This document shows, in pieces, positions 56,551-64,000 of a stretch of DNA of 64,000 nt. Position numbers and translations under genes: made by a program. Location: positions 3,162,001 to 3,226,000 of the forward strand of contig NC_014931.1 of assembly GCF_000184745.1 (NCBI RefSeq). Direction: 5' to 3'. Position 1 is the stretch's first letter; each line of letters opens with the position of its first letter. This DNA is from Variovorax paradoxus EPS. Lineage in GTDB: Bacteria > Pseudomonadota > Gammaproteobacteria > Burkholderiales > Burkholderiaceae_C. The notes under the pieces are model-generated. The model was not told the origin of the DNA. It searched no databases and saw nothing but the letters and a program-made list of their open reading frames with translations.

Positions 56551-57912
56551 ATGTACCGCGATCCAGTCCTGTCCTTTCAGCCCCTTCACGGTGTTCCCGT
56601 GGCCATGCGCCCGCTGCGCGTGGGCATGATCGGCATCGGCACCGTGGGTTCGGGCACCTTCCGCGTGCTGGCCCGCAACCAGGCCGAGATTGCCGGCCGG
56701 GCAGGGCGCGGGATCGAGGTGGTGATGGTGGCCGCGCGCAATCTGCCGCGGGCGGCCAGCATCGTGGGCGACGGCGTCCCGCTGACCGATGACCCGATGC
56801 ACGTCGCCACGCACCCCGACATCGACGTGCTGGTCGAAGTGGCCGGCGGCACCGGCCCGGCGCGCGACTGGGTGCTGGCGGCCATCGCGCACGGCAAGCA
56901 TGTGGTCACGGCCAACAAGGCGCTGCTGGCGGAGCACGGCGGCGAGATCTTCGCGGCCGCCCGGCAGCACGGCGTGGCGGTGGCCTACGAAGGCGCGGTG
57001 GCGGTCAGCATCCCCATCGTGAAGGCGCTGCGCGAAGGGCTCACCGCGAACCGCATCGAGTGGGTGGCGGGAATCATCAACGGCACCACCAATTTCATCC
57101 TGAGCAAGATGCGCGACGAGGGTCTGGACTTCGCCGCAGCGCTCGCCGAGGCGCAAGCCCTGGGCTATGCCGAGGCCGACCCGGCCTTCGACATCGAAGG
57201 CATCGACGCCGCGCACAAGCTCACGCTGCTCGCCGCCAATGCCTTCGGCTCGCCGGTGCGCTTTGCCGATGTGCAGGTGGAGGGCATCACCGCGCTGCAG
57301 GGCGAGGATGTCGCCTCTGCCGAACAGTTGGGCTACCGCATCAAGCTGCTGGGCATCGCGCGCCGTCTGGACGAGGGCATCGAACTGCGCGTACAGCCCG
57401 CGCTCGTGCCCGCCGCGCATCTCATGGCGCATGTGAACAGCTCGATGAACGCAGTCATGGTGAAGGGCGATGCGTCGGGCGTGACGATGTACTACGGCGC
57501 GGGTGCCGGCTCGGAGCAGACGGCATCGGCCGTGATCGCCGACCTGGTCGACGTGGCGCGCCTCGATGGCACCCATGCCGCGCAGCGCGTGCCGCACCTG
57601 GGCTTCCATGCGCACGCCATGAGCGAACTGCCGGTGTTGCCACGCGCGGCCGTGCGGACTTCCCATTACCTGCGCGTCCCCGTGCATTCGGCTAATCAGA
57701 TCGAAGCGGTTGCGGTCTTGCTGGCTGGACAACAGTTGCCGGTGGAGCAGGTGGTGCTGGCGGCGGAGCGGCCGCAGGCCGGGCCTCAGGTGCTGGTGCT
57801 GACGGGGCTGGCGGCGCAAAGCGCGATCGATCTTGCCGTGCATGCGCTGCAGGCGCACCCGGCAGTGAATGGCGCGGTGACGACGTTGCGGGTGGAAGCG
57901 CTCGCGGGCTGA
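56551..57912 (+). CDS. hom: Homoserine dehydrogenase
   Basis: A 453-residue NAD(P)-dependent enzyme reducing aspartate semialdehyde to homoserine for Thr, Ile and Met. Rossmann motif GIGTVGSGTF is near 27; TANKALLAEHG, GIINGTTNFILSKM and the substrate segment AEADPAFDIEGIDAAHKL follow. The C-terminal ACT-like region (about 365-450) starts HYLRVPVHSANQIEA, lacking the D-x-P-G of feedback-sensitive ACT domains. CGGAGAAG precedes the ATG. It stands alone without thrC and is convergent with a glycosidase. Confidence 0.93.
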   Translation: MYRDPVLSFQPLHGVPVAMRPLRVGMIGIGTVGSGTFRVLARNQAEIAGRAGRGIEVVMVAARNLPRAASIVGDGVPLTDDPMHVATHPDIDVLVEVAGGTGPARDWVLAAIAHGKHVVTANKALLAEHGGEIFAAARQHGVAVAYEGAVAVSIPIVKALREGLTANRIEWVAGIINGTTNFILSKMRDEGLDFAAALAEAQALGYAEADPAFDIEGIDAAHKLTLLAANAFGSPVRFADVQVEGITALQGEDVASAEQLGYRIKLLGIARRLDEGIELRVQPALVPAAHLMAHVNSSMNAVMVKGDASGVTMYYGAGAGSEQTASAVIADLVDVARLDGTHAAQRVPHLGFHAHAMSELPVLPRAAVRTSHYLRVPVHSANQIEAVAVLLAGQQLPVEQVVLAAERPQAGPQVLVLTGLAAQSAIDLAVHALQAHPAVNGAVTTLRVEALAG

Positions 57913-57915
57913 GCG

Positions 57916-59100
57916 TTACCAGGCGTCCGCGCGGCCCTGGAGGGCGCGTTGGGCAAGCAGGAAGGTCGCCGCATTCCAGCTCTGCCCGGCCATGCCCATC
58001 GGCGCCAGCGTCTTGCCGTGGAACCATTCGGTGAAGCGCCAGTCGCCGAGCGAATTGACGTGCGCGAGCCGCGCGAGTTCGGCGTGTGCGAGATCGTGCC
58101 GGTCCACGTTGGCGAGCGCCATCACCCAGAAGCCGCCGACGAACGGCCAGATGCCGCCGTTGTGGTACTGGTGCACGTCGTTCTGCTGGTGGCGTCCCAT
58201 GTAGGGCCGCCACAGCTCGTGCTGGCGCGACAGCGGATGCAGCACGACGCGCACCGGGTACGGATCGGCCGCGCGCGAGCTCGCGATGGTGTCGACGATG
58301 CGGCCGGCCATCTCGGGTTCGGCGAGGCCAGCCTGGATCGCCAGTGCGTTGCCGAACACATCGCCCTCGTTGCCGACGAACGCGAAGTTGACGAAGCTGA
58401 GGTAGAGCGCCGGGTCGCGCCGCCCGCGTCGCGCGTAGTGCCGCAGCAGACGCGCCCGGTGGTATTCGGGCAGGTCGCTCTGGAACGGATTGAACATGTG
58501 GTTGAAGTGGTGCCGCGTTTCCTCGGCATGGCCGAGCGCGAAGCGGCGCTTGACGTCGTACCAGAGCGCGTTGCTGTACAGCACGTAGCCCGAGCGCGGC
58601 ATGATGTCGGCCCAGTCGCTCGCCTCGTTCTGCTGCAGCAGCCGAAAGTGCTGGTGCTCCTGCGCGAGCAGCCAGCCGATGGCGCGGCCCACGCCGTCTT
58701 CCCAGTGGGATGCGCCGACCTTGCCGTGGCGGCGCACATGGTCCACCGCGATCAGCCACCACAGCGTGGCGTCGATGCAGCCGAGATACCAGAAGTCCGC
58801 ATCCTGGCCCTCGGGATCGACGTACTTCGGAATCTGTCCGTTGGCCGCCTGCTGCGCCGCGAGCGCATCGAGGCTCGCGACCGCGCCTTGCTCCAGCGCG
58901 GGCACGCCGCTGCCGTACATGGCCATCACGCAGATCGCCGCATCGCGCCCGAAGATGCGCGTGTAGCGCCGCGCCACGGCGGCTTCGGTGCGGCTCGCGG
59001 CCAGAATGCCGTGCGGCGTCAGGTTGCTTTCGAGGAGCGCGAGCGAGGCCTGCGAGCAGGCGTCGATCAGCGCGAGCGAATCGGTGTCGGGCATCGTCAT
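57916..59100 (-). CDS. Amylo-alpha-1,6-glucosidase-like (six-hairpin) glycosidase
   Basis: A 394-residue soluble protein with the (alpha/alpha)6 six-hairpin glycosidase fold: [68 protein letters not shown] and [14 protein letters not shown]. Acidic pairs such as DWAD are candidate catalytic residues. Families with this wording include glycogen debranching-type and GH100-like invertases; the substrate is not certain. Its stop is 3 bp from the hom stop. Confidence 0.8.
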   Translation of the reverse strand: MTMPDTDSLALIDACSQASLALLESNLTPHGILAASRTEAAVARRYTRIFGRDAAICVMAMYGSGVPALEQGAVASLDALAAQQAANGQIPKYVDPEGQDADFWYLGCIDATLWWLIAVDHVRRHGKVGASHWEDGVGRAIGWLLAQEHQHFRLLQQNEASDWADIMPRSGYVLYSNALWYDVKRRFALGHAEETRHHFNHMFNPFQSDLPEYHRARLLRHYARRGRRDPALYLSFVNFAFVGNEGDVFGNALAIQAGLAEPEMAGRIVDTIASSRAADPYPVRVVLHPLSRQHELWRPYMGRHQQNDVHQYHNGGIWPFVGGFWVMALANVDRHDLAHAELARLAHVNSLGDWRFTEWFHGKTLAPMGMAGQSWNAATFLLAQRALQGRADAW

Positions 59101-59205
59101 GGCAGCGATCGTAGGGGATGCCGCGCGCGGGAGTCCGACGCCCGGGGTGGTTCGGTTCTCACAGCGTTGACTCGTCGTACCCTGCAGGCTCTCGATGCCT
59201 GCAAG

Positions 59206-59241
59206 GCACAAGACAAGAAGACAAGAAGACAGAAAGAAGAA
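59206..59241. repeat. Short AAGACAAG tandem repeat before the UvrA-like gene
   Basis: An A/G-rich stretch with two to three imperfect 9-bp units (GACAAGAAG) occupies the 30 bp before the ATG at 59245 and includes the ribosome-site-like AAAGAAGAAA. Unit-number changes could alter spacing of the translation start. Confidence 0.5.
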
Positions 59242-59244
59242 ACC

Positions 59245-61893
59245 ATGGCGCGCAAATCCGCCCGCACGTCCCCAAGCACGTCGGCCCGCGGCACCGACCA
59301 CTTCGTGCGCGTCCGCGGCGCACGCGAACACAACCTGCGCAACGTCGATGTCGACATCCCGCGCGACGCGCTCGTGGTGTTCAGCGGCATCTCCGGCTCG
59401 GGCAAGTCGTCGCTGGCCTTCGGCACGCTTTACGCCGAGGCGCAGCGGCGCTACTTCGAATCGGTCGCGCCGTATGCGCGCCGGCTCATCGACCAGGTGG
59501 GCGTGCCCGCGGTCGATGCCATCGACGGGCTGCCGCCCGCCGTTGCCCTGCAGCAGCAGCGCGGCACGCCGAGCACGCGCTCGTCGGTGGGCAGCGTCAC
59601 CACGCTGTCGAGCCTGCTGCGCATGCTCTATTCGCGCGCCGGCGACTATCCGCCGCGCCAGCCGATGCTCTATGCGGAAGACTTCTCGCCGAATACGCCG
59701 CAGGGTGCATGCCCGACGTGCCATGGCCTGGGCCGTGTCTTTGAGGTGACCGAGCGCTCGATGGTGCCCGACGACACCCTCAGCATCCGCGAGCGCGCTA
59801 TCGCCTCGTGGCCGCCCGCCTGGCACGGCCAGAACCTGCGCGATATCCTCGTCACGATGGGCATCGACGTCGACAAGCCGTGGCGCGAGCTGCCGAAGAA
59901 AACGCGCGACTGGATCCTCTTCACCGAGGAGCAGCCGACGGTGCCCGTGTACGCCGGCTTCACACCCGCCGAGACCCGCGCAGCGCTGCGCAGCAAGATG
60001 GAGCCGAGCTACCAGGGCACCTTCATGGGCGCGCGCAAGTACGTGCTGCACACCTTCGCGACCACGCAGAGCGCGCTCATGAAGAACCGCGTCGCGCGCT
60101 TCATGGTGGGCGGCGACTGCCCGGCCTGCAAGGGCAAGCGGCTCAAGCCCGAGGCCTTGTCGGTGCGTTTCGCGGGGCACGACATCGGCGAGATCGCGCG
60201 CATGCCGCTCGCCCAGTTCGCCGAGGTTCTGCGGCCGGTGGCGGCGGGCGAGGCGCCCGCATCGCCCAGCCGTGAAGCGAGCCGCAGCGCCTTGCGCGAA
60301 AAAGGCGGCGCGCACGCAGCGGCGCCCGACGTGCGCCGCACGCCCAATCAATCGGCGGAAAAGCGCATCGCCGCGCAACGCATCGCTCACGACCTGCTGG
60401 AGCGCGTCACGGTGCTGAACGACCTGGGCCTGGGCTACCTCTCGCTGGACCGCAGCACGCCCACGCTGTCTCCCGGCGAACTGCAGCGCCTGCGCCTGGC
60501 GACGCAGATTCGCTCGAACCTCTTCGGCGTGGTCTACGTGCTGGACGAACCCTCGGCCGGGCTGCATCCCGCGGACGGCGAAGCGCTGGTTGTGGCGCTC
60601 GACACACTCAAGCGCTCGGGCAATTCGCTCTTCGTGGTGGAGCACGATCTCGACCTGATGCGGCGCGCCGACTGGCTGGTGGACGTGGGGCCCGATGCGG
60701 GCGAGAAGGGCGGCGTTGTCCTCTACAGCGGCCCGCCCGAGGGGCTGCGGCATGTGAAGGCGTCGCGCACCGCGCGCTACCTGTTCGCACCGCACACGGC
60801 GACTTCGCGGATCGTGCGCGCGCCGGCTGCCTGGCTCGCGCTGGAAGACGTCACGCGCAACAACCTGCAGGGCCTGTCGGTGGCGTTTCCGCTCGGGGTG
60901 ATGACGGCGGTGACCGGTGTCTCGGGCTCGGGCAAGTCCAGTCTGGTGAGCCAGGCGCTGGTCGAACTGGTGGCCGCGCACCTGGGCCACGAGGCGCCGC
61001 CGGCCAATGGCGAAACCGACGACGAGCCCGATGCGCAGCCCCGCCTCGCGGGCCGCACCGGCGGCCGCATCGCCGGCGGCATGGAACGCATTCGCCGGCT
61101 GGTGCGCGTGGACCAGAAGCCCATCGGGCGCACCCCGCGTTCCAACCTGGCGACCTACACCGGGCTGTTCGACCATGTGCGCAAGCGCTTTGCCGACACC
61201 AGGGCGGCCCGCGCGCGTCGCTTCGATGCCGGCCGGTTCTCTTTCAACGTGGCCAAGGGCCGCTGCCCGACCTGCGAGGGCGAGGGCTTCGTGAGCGTCG
61301 AGCTGCTCTTCATGCCCAGCGTGTACGCGCCGTGTCCCACCTGCCACGGATCGCGCTTCAACGAACAGACGCTGAAGGTGACGCTGCGCGAGCGCACCAT
61401 CGCCGATGTGCTGGCCATGACGGTGGAGGAGGCGCATGCCTTCTTCGAAGACGACGGCGCCATCGAACGGCCGCTGCGGCTGCTGAAAGCCATCGGGCTG
61501 GGCTACCTGCGCCTCGGGCAGCCCGCGACCGAGCTGTCGGGCGGGGAGGCGCAGCGCATCAAGCTCGCCACCGAGCTGCAGCGCGCGCAGCGCGGCGATG
61601 CGCTCTACGTGCTGGACGAGCCGACCACGGGCCTGCATCCATCCGACGTGGACAAGCTGATGGCGCAGCTCGGCGGCCTGGTGGAAGCCGGCAACACCGT
61701 CATCGTCGTCGAGCACGAGATGCGGCTGGTCTCCGCCTGCGACTGGGTGATCGATATGGGGCCGGGCGCGGGCAAGGAGGGTGGGCAGGTGGTGGCGAGC
61801 GGTACGCCGCATGCGGTGGCGAAGGCCGCGGGGAGCCGGACCGCGCCTTACCTCGCGCGCTGGACGGCACCGGGCGGGGAAGCCGCGCGTTGA
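59245..61893 (+). CDS. UvrA-like excinuclease ATPase (class II paralogue)
   Basis: An 882-residue ABC-type ATPase with two nucleotide sites: P-loops [10 protein letters not shown] (about 48) and [10 protein letters not shown] (about 557), and signatures [12 protein letters not shown] and [12 protein letters not shown]. Zinc-module pairs CPTC/CPAC and CPTC/CPTC are present. The region between the first zinc half and signature is shorter than in canonical UvrA (about 940 residues), as in UvrA2-type proteins that lack the UvrB-binding domain. No uvrB or uvrC is nearby. Role in damage tolerance or drug resistance is inferred. Confidence 0.88.
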   Translation: MARKSARTSPSTSARGTDHFVRVRGAREHNLRNVDVDIPRDALVVFSGISGSGKSSLAFGTLYAEAQRRYFESVAPYARRLIDQVGVPAVDAIDGLPPAVALQQQRGTPSTRSSVGSVTTLSSLLRMLYSRAGDYPPRQPMLYAEDFSPNTPQGACPTCHGLGRVFEVTERSMVPDDTLSIRERAIASWPPAWHGQNLRDILVTMGIDVDKPWRELPKKTRDWILFTEEQPTVPVYAGFTPAETRAALRSKMEPSYQGTFMGARKYVLHTFATTQSALMKNRVARFMVGGDCPACKGKRLKPEALSVRFAGHDIGEIARMPLAQFAEVLRPVAAGEAPASPSREASRSALREKGGAHAAAPDVRRTPNQSAEKRIAAQRIAHDLLERVTVLNDLGLGYLSLDRSTPTLSPGELQRLRLATQIRSNLFGVVYVLDEPSAGLHPADGEALVVALDTLKRSGNSLFVVEHDLDLMRRADWLVDVGPDAGEKGGVVLYSGPPEGLRHVKASRTARYLFAPHTATSRIVRAPAAWLALEDVTRNNLQGLSVAFPLGVMTAVTGVSGSGKSSLVSQALVELVAAHLGHEAPPANGETDDEPDAQPRLAGRTGGRIAGGMERIRRLVRVDQKPIGRTPRSNLATYTGLFDHVRKRFADTRAARARRFDAGRFSFNVAKGRCPTCEGEGFVSVELLFMPSVYAPCPTCHGSRFNEQTLKVTLRERTIADVLAMTVEEAHAFFEDDGAIERPLRLLKAIGLGYLRLGQPATELSGGEAQRIKLATELQRAQRGDALYVLDEPTTGLHPSDVDKLMAQLGGLVEAGNTVIVVEHEMRLVSACDWVIDMGPGAGKEGGQVVASGTPHAVAKAAGSRTAPYLARWTAPGGEAAR

Positions 61894-62028
61894 TCCGCGC
61901 GAGGCCCGACTGCGCCTACAAGCAGCCGGGCCCAAGCCCCACGATGGCGCGTGCCTCGACCTGCAGGATGAAGTCTGTTCGATCGAGAGTCGATCGACTT
62001 TCTTTCCACCCTCATTCAAGGAGCCACC

Positions 62029-63009
62029 ATGGCAAAAGACCGCACATCCCTGCATCCTGACGATCTCAACCGCGATCCCATCTCCGGCGCGCCCGGCGCG
62101 CATCCCGTCGGCACCGGCGTCGGCGCCACGGGCGGTGCCGTGGCGGGTGCCGCGGTCGGCGCGGCCGGCGGCCCGGTGGGCGCTGCGGCGGGCCTTGTCG
62201 TCGGCGCGGTGGTCGGCGGACTCGGCGGCAAGGCCGTGGCTGAGCGCGTGAACCCGACCGCCGAGCGCAGCTACTGGGAGAACGCCTACGACCGCGAGCC
62301 GTACTACGAGACCGGCCGCACCTACGACGACTACGGTCCGGCCTACGAGCTGGGCTGGTCCAGCCGCAATGCAGCGGTCGATGAGTTCGCCTCGGTCGAA
62401 CCCTCGCTCGCGCGCGAGTGGGAAACGCGCCGCGGCACTTCGTCGCTCGACTGGGAGCGCGCTCGCCCGGCTTCGCACGCCGCATGGGAACGTGCCGACC
62501 GCCTGTATTTCCGCGAGGAAGACACAGCCATTCCCGAAGGCGAGCCGCTGTCGAACGAAGAAGTCGTCGATGTTCTGAACGACCTGCTCGAGAACACGCG
62601 AGACGGCGAATACGGTTTCCGCACCTGCGCCGAAGAGGTGGAAGCCGGCCGCTTGAAGGAGGTCTTCGCCTCGCGCGCCGCGCAGTGCCAGGCGGCGGCG
62701 AGCCAGCTGGTGGAACTGGTCATCACCTACGGCGGCAAGCCCGCGGAAGGCGGCACCGCCTCGGGCGCCATGCATCGCGGCTGGGTCCATGTGAAGGGTG
62801 CCGTGGGTGCGAACAGCGAGCTGTCGATCCTGGAGGAATGCGAGCGCGGCGAAGACGCGGCGGTGGCCCGCTACCGCAAGGCCCTGAAGCGCGCGCTGCC
62901 TGCGGGCGTGCGCCAGATCCTGCAGGCACAGGCGCAGGGTGCGCAGCGCAACCATGACCAGATCCGCGACCTGCGCAATGCGGCACGCGCGGCCAAGGCG
63001 CGCAGCTGA
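62029..63009 (+). CDS. DUF2383/PA2169-type four-helix protein with glycine-zipper N-terminus
   Basis: A 326-residue protein. Residues about 28-70 are a Gly/Ala/Val glycine-zipper helix region, then an acidic Tyr/Glu-rich linker (75-170). A C-terminal ferritin-like DUF2383 four-helix domain (about 178-320) includes NEEVVDVLNDLLENTRDGEYGFRTC-type helix 1 and LEECERGEDAAVARYRKAL. DUF2383 proteins are stress-linked but uncharacterised. CAAGGAG precedes the ATG. Confidence 0.82.
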   Translation: MAKDRTSLHPDDLNRDPISGAPGAHPVGTGVGATGGAVAGAAVGAAGGPVGAAAGLVVGAVVGGLGGKAVAERVNPTAERSYWENAYDREPYYETGRTYDDYGPAYELGWSSRNAAVDEFASVEPSLAREWETRRGTSSLDWERARPASHAAWERADRLYFREEDTAIPEGEPLSNEEVVDVLNDLLENTRDGEYGFRTCAEEVEAGRLKEVFASRAAQCQAAASQLVELVITYGGKPAEGGTASGAMHRGWVHVKGAVGANSELSILEECERGEDAAVARYRKALKRALPAGVRQILQAQAQGAQRNHDQIRDLRNAARAAKARS

Positions 63010-63043
63010 TCCGCGTCGCAACCCGCACATTGCAACCCACAAC

Positions 63044-63072
63044 AAGCGCGGCCTTCGGGCCGCGCTTTTTTT
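63044..63072 (+). terminator. Intrinsic terminator with TTCG tetraloop
   Basis: AAGCGCGGCC (63044-63053) pairs with GGCCGCGCTT (63058-63067) around TTCG, followed by a T-run to 63072. It closes the DUF2383 gene; the convergent phospholipase D gene ends within the T-run. Confidence 0.9.
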
Positions 63073-64000
63073 CAGAGCTGAACCGAGAGCACCGAGGCCA
63101 GATGCTCCATCGCCTTCTCGTGCAGGGGGCGGTTCTTCCAGTCTTCGAAGGTGATGCGCCTGGATTGCGCGAGGTCGGCCTCGAACTGCACGGTCTCGGC
63201 GGCCGCGAAGGCCTCGTCGTAGATGTTGAGGTTGGCTTCGTCGTTCAGCCGGAACGAGCGGTTGTCGAAGTTGGTGGAGCCCACCGACACCAGCAGCCCG
63301 TCGACCATGAACACCTTGCAGTGAAACATCGTCGGCTGGTATTCGCTGATTTCCGCACCGGCCTCGAGCAAGGGCCCCCAGCTCGCACGCGATGCGGCGC
63401 GCACCGTCTGCGAATCGATGATTGGTCCCGGCGTGATGATGCGCAGCCGCACGCCGCGCCGCATGGCCGCCACCAGCGCGCCAACGGTCAGGTCGTCGGG
63501 CACGAAGTACGCGCTCGACAGATCGATGGTCTTGGTCGCCGCCGCGATCGACAGCAGGTACATCAGGTGCATGCTTTCGCTGCCGCCCGAGGGCGAACTG
63601 CTGAACACCTGGGCGCGGCCATCGCCCACGGGCGCAAGGCGGGGGAAGTAGCGTTCGCCGTGCAGCACATCGCCCGACACCTTGATCCAGTTGTCCATGA
63701 ACACCGCCTGCATCTGCGCCACCACCGGCCCTTCGACCTTGTAGTGCGAGTCGCGCCAGTGCTTCGCGTCCTGCGCATGGCCGGTCCATTCGGGCGCAAT
63801 GCCCACGCCGCCGGTGAAGCCGATGCGCCCGTCCACCACCAGGAGCTTGCGGTGCGTGCGGTTGTTCATGCGGCCGATGTCGTACCAGCTCGGCTTGTGG
63901 AAGCGGCGGATCTGCACGCCCGCCGATTCCATTTCCTTGATGAAGTCGTCGTCCACCTTGGCACTGCCCACCCAGTCGAGCAGCACATGCACCGGCACGC
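63072..64000 (-). CDS. Cardiolipin synthase / phospholipase D-like protein (5' end outside window)
   Basis: The C-terminal 309 residues of a phospholipase D superfamily enzyme; the start lies beyond the right edge. Both HKD motifs are present: HRKLLVVDGRIGFTGG and HCKVFMVDGLLVSVGSTNFDNRS. The layout YFVPDD, then AMRRGVRLRIITPG matches bacterial cardiolipin synthases (ClsB-like), which join phosphatidylglycerol or phosphatidylethanolamine at the inner membrane. Exact subtype is unclear without the N-terminus. Confidence 0.88.
   Translation of the reverse strand, partial: VPVHVLLDWVGSAKVDDDFIKEMESAGVQIRRFHKPSWYDIGRMNNRTHRKLLVVDGRIGFTGGVGIAPEWTGHAQDAKHWRDSHYKVEGPVVAQMQAVFMDNWIKVSGDVLHGERYFPRLAPVGDGRAQVFSSSPSGGSESMHLMYLLSIAAATKTIDLSSAYFVPDDLTVGALVAAMRRGVRLRIITPGPIIDSQTVRAASRASWGPLLEAGAEISEYQPTMFHCKVFMVDGLLVSVGSTNFDNRSFRLNDEANLNIYDEAFAAAETVQFEADLAQSRRITFEDWKNRPLHEKAMEHLASVLSVQL

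Noticed and set aside
57916..63789. A very long minus-strand open frame antisense to the UvrA-like and DUF2383 genes
   Set aside because: Only its last part (57916-59100) encodes a recognisable protein. The rest mirrors the opposite-strand genes and reflects the scarcity of stop codons in high-GC DNA.

Overview
The window is high-GC DNA from a betaproteobacterium. Gene content and protein character point to the Comamonadaceae, most likely Variovorax or a close relative: Bug-type solute receptors, a NagAaGHAb-like hydroxylase set, paired DUF1800/DUF1501 proteins, and two REP-like hairpin families I associate with that group. This is judged from recognised families only; no database search was possible. 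No rRNA, tRNA, CRISPR array, phage or transposase was found. Most of the window is ordinary chromosome with some accessory modules.

Layout. 1-5455: a truncated NagR/NahR-like LysR regulator, divergent from an operon for a three-component salicylate-5-hydroxylase-type oxygenase (reductase, large and small subunits, Rieske ferredoxin). That operon also carries an isochorismate-pyruvate-lyase/chorismate-mutase-like gene and a Bug receptor, and a RidA-like gene follows. 5468-10059: a DUF72 protein, then a sensor kinase, FixJ-type regulator, secreted HbpS/GlcG-like protein and ankyrin protein. 10103-13436: PaiB-like protein, a small membrane protein, TadA fused to a degenerate hydrolase, LdcA, and a small conserved gene. 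13701-18977: cyclase-FHA protein, Tyr/Pro-rich secreted protein, and a DUF1800/DUF1501 operon. 19117-26311 (minus): a six-gene signalling operon with a large hybrid kinase, CheR, CheB, receiver-kinase, receiver and a secreted protein. 26457-29457: an SOS-type operon (nuclease-helicase plus AlkB) behind a LexA box. 29513-32584: small stress-type genes, an NmrA-like protein and a serine hydrolase. 32967-36302: bioA-bioF-bioD. 36301-36984: a 228-bp unit present three times between bioD and a convergent aldo/keto reductase. 37914-41473: aldo/keto reductase, AraC regulator, CDF transporter and a cyclopropane-fatty-acid-synthase-like enzyme. 41671-48361: drug exporter, hipBA with a HipB-like operator, YghZ, dodecin, a small kinase, a decayed flavin-monooxygenase remnant and a secreted double rhodanese. 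48502-53414: YedE transporter, small proteins, and an esterase/DUF4105 pair. 53541-56240: PatZ-like acetyltransferase. 56293-57912: a homoserine dehydrogenase behind a Thr/Ile-rich leader peptide and an intrinsic terminator. 57916-64000: glycosidase, UvrA paralogue, DUF2383 protein and a partial cardiolipin synthase/phospholipase D.

The most notable points are: the threonine-type attenuator in front of hom; the HbpS-kinase-regulator module with two CGTA-N4-TACG palindromes 22 bp apart; the LexA-controlled PD-(D/E)XK/XPD helicase with AlkB; the triplicated 3'-gene-end segment; and the perfect NahR-type box in front of an operon that contains a salicylate-forming enzyme family.
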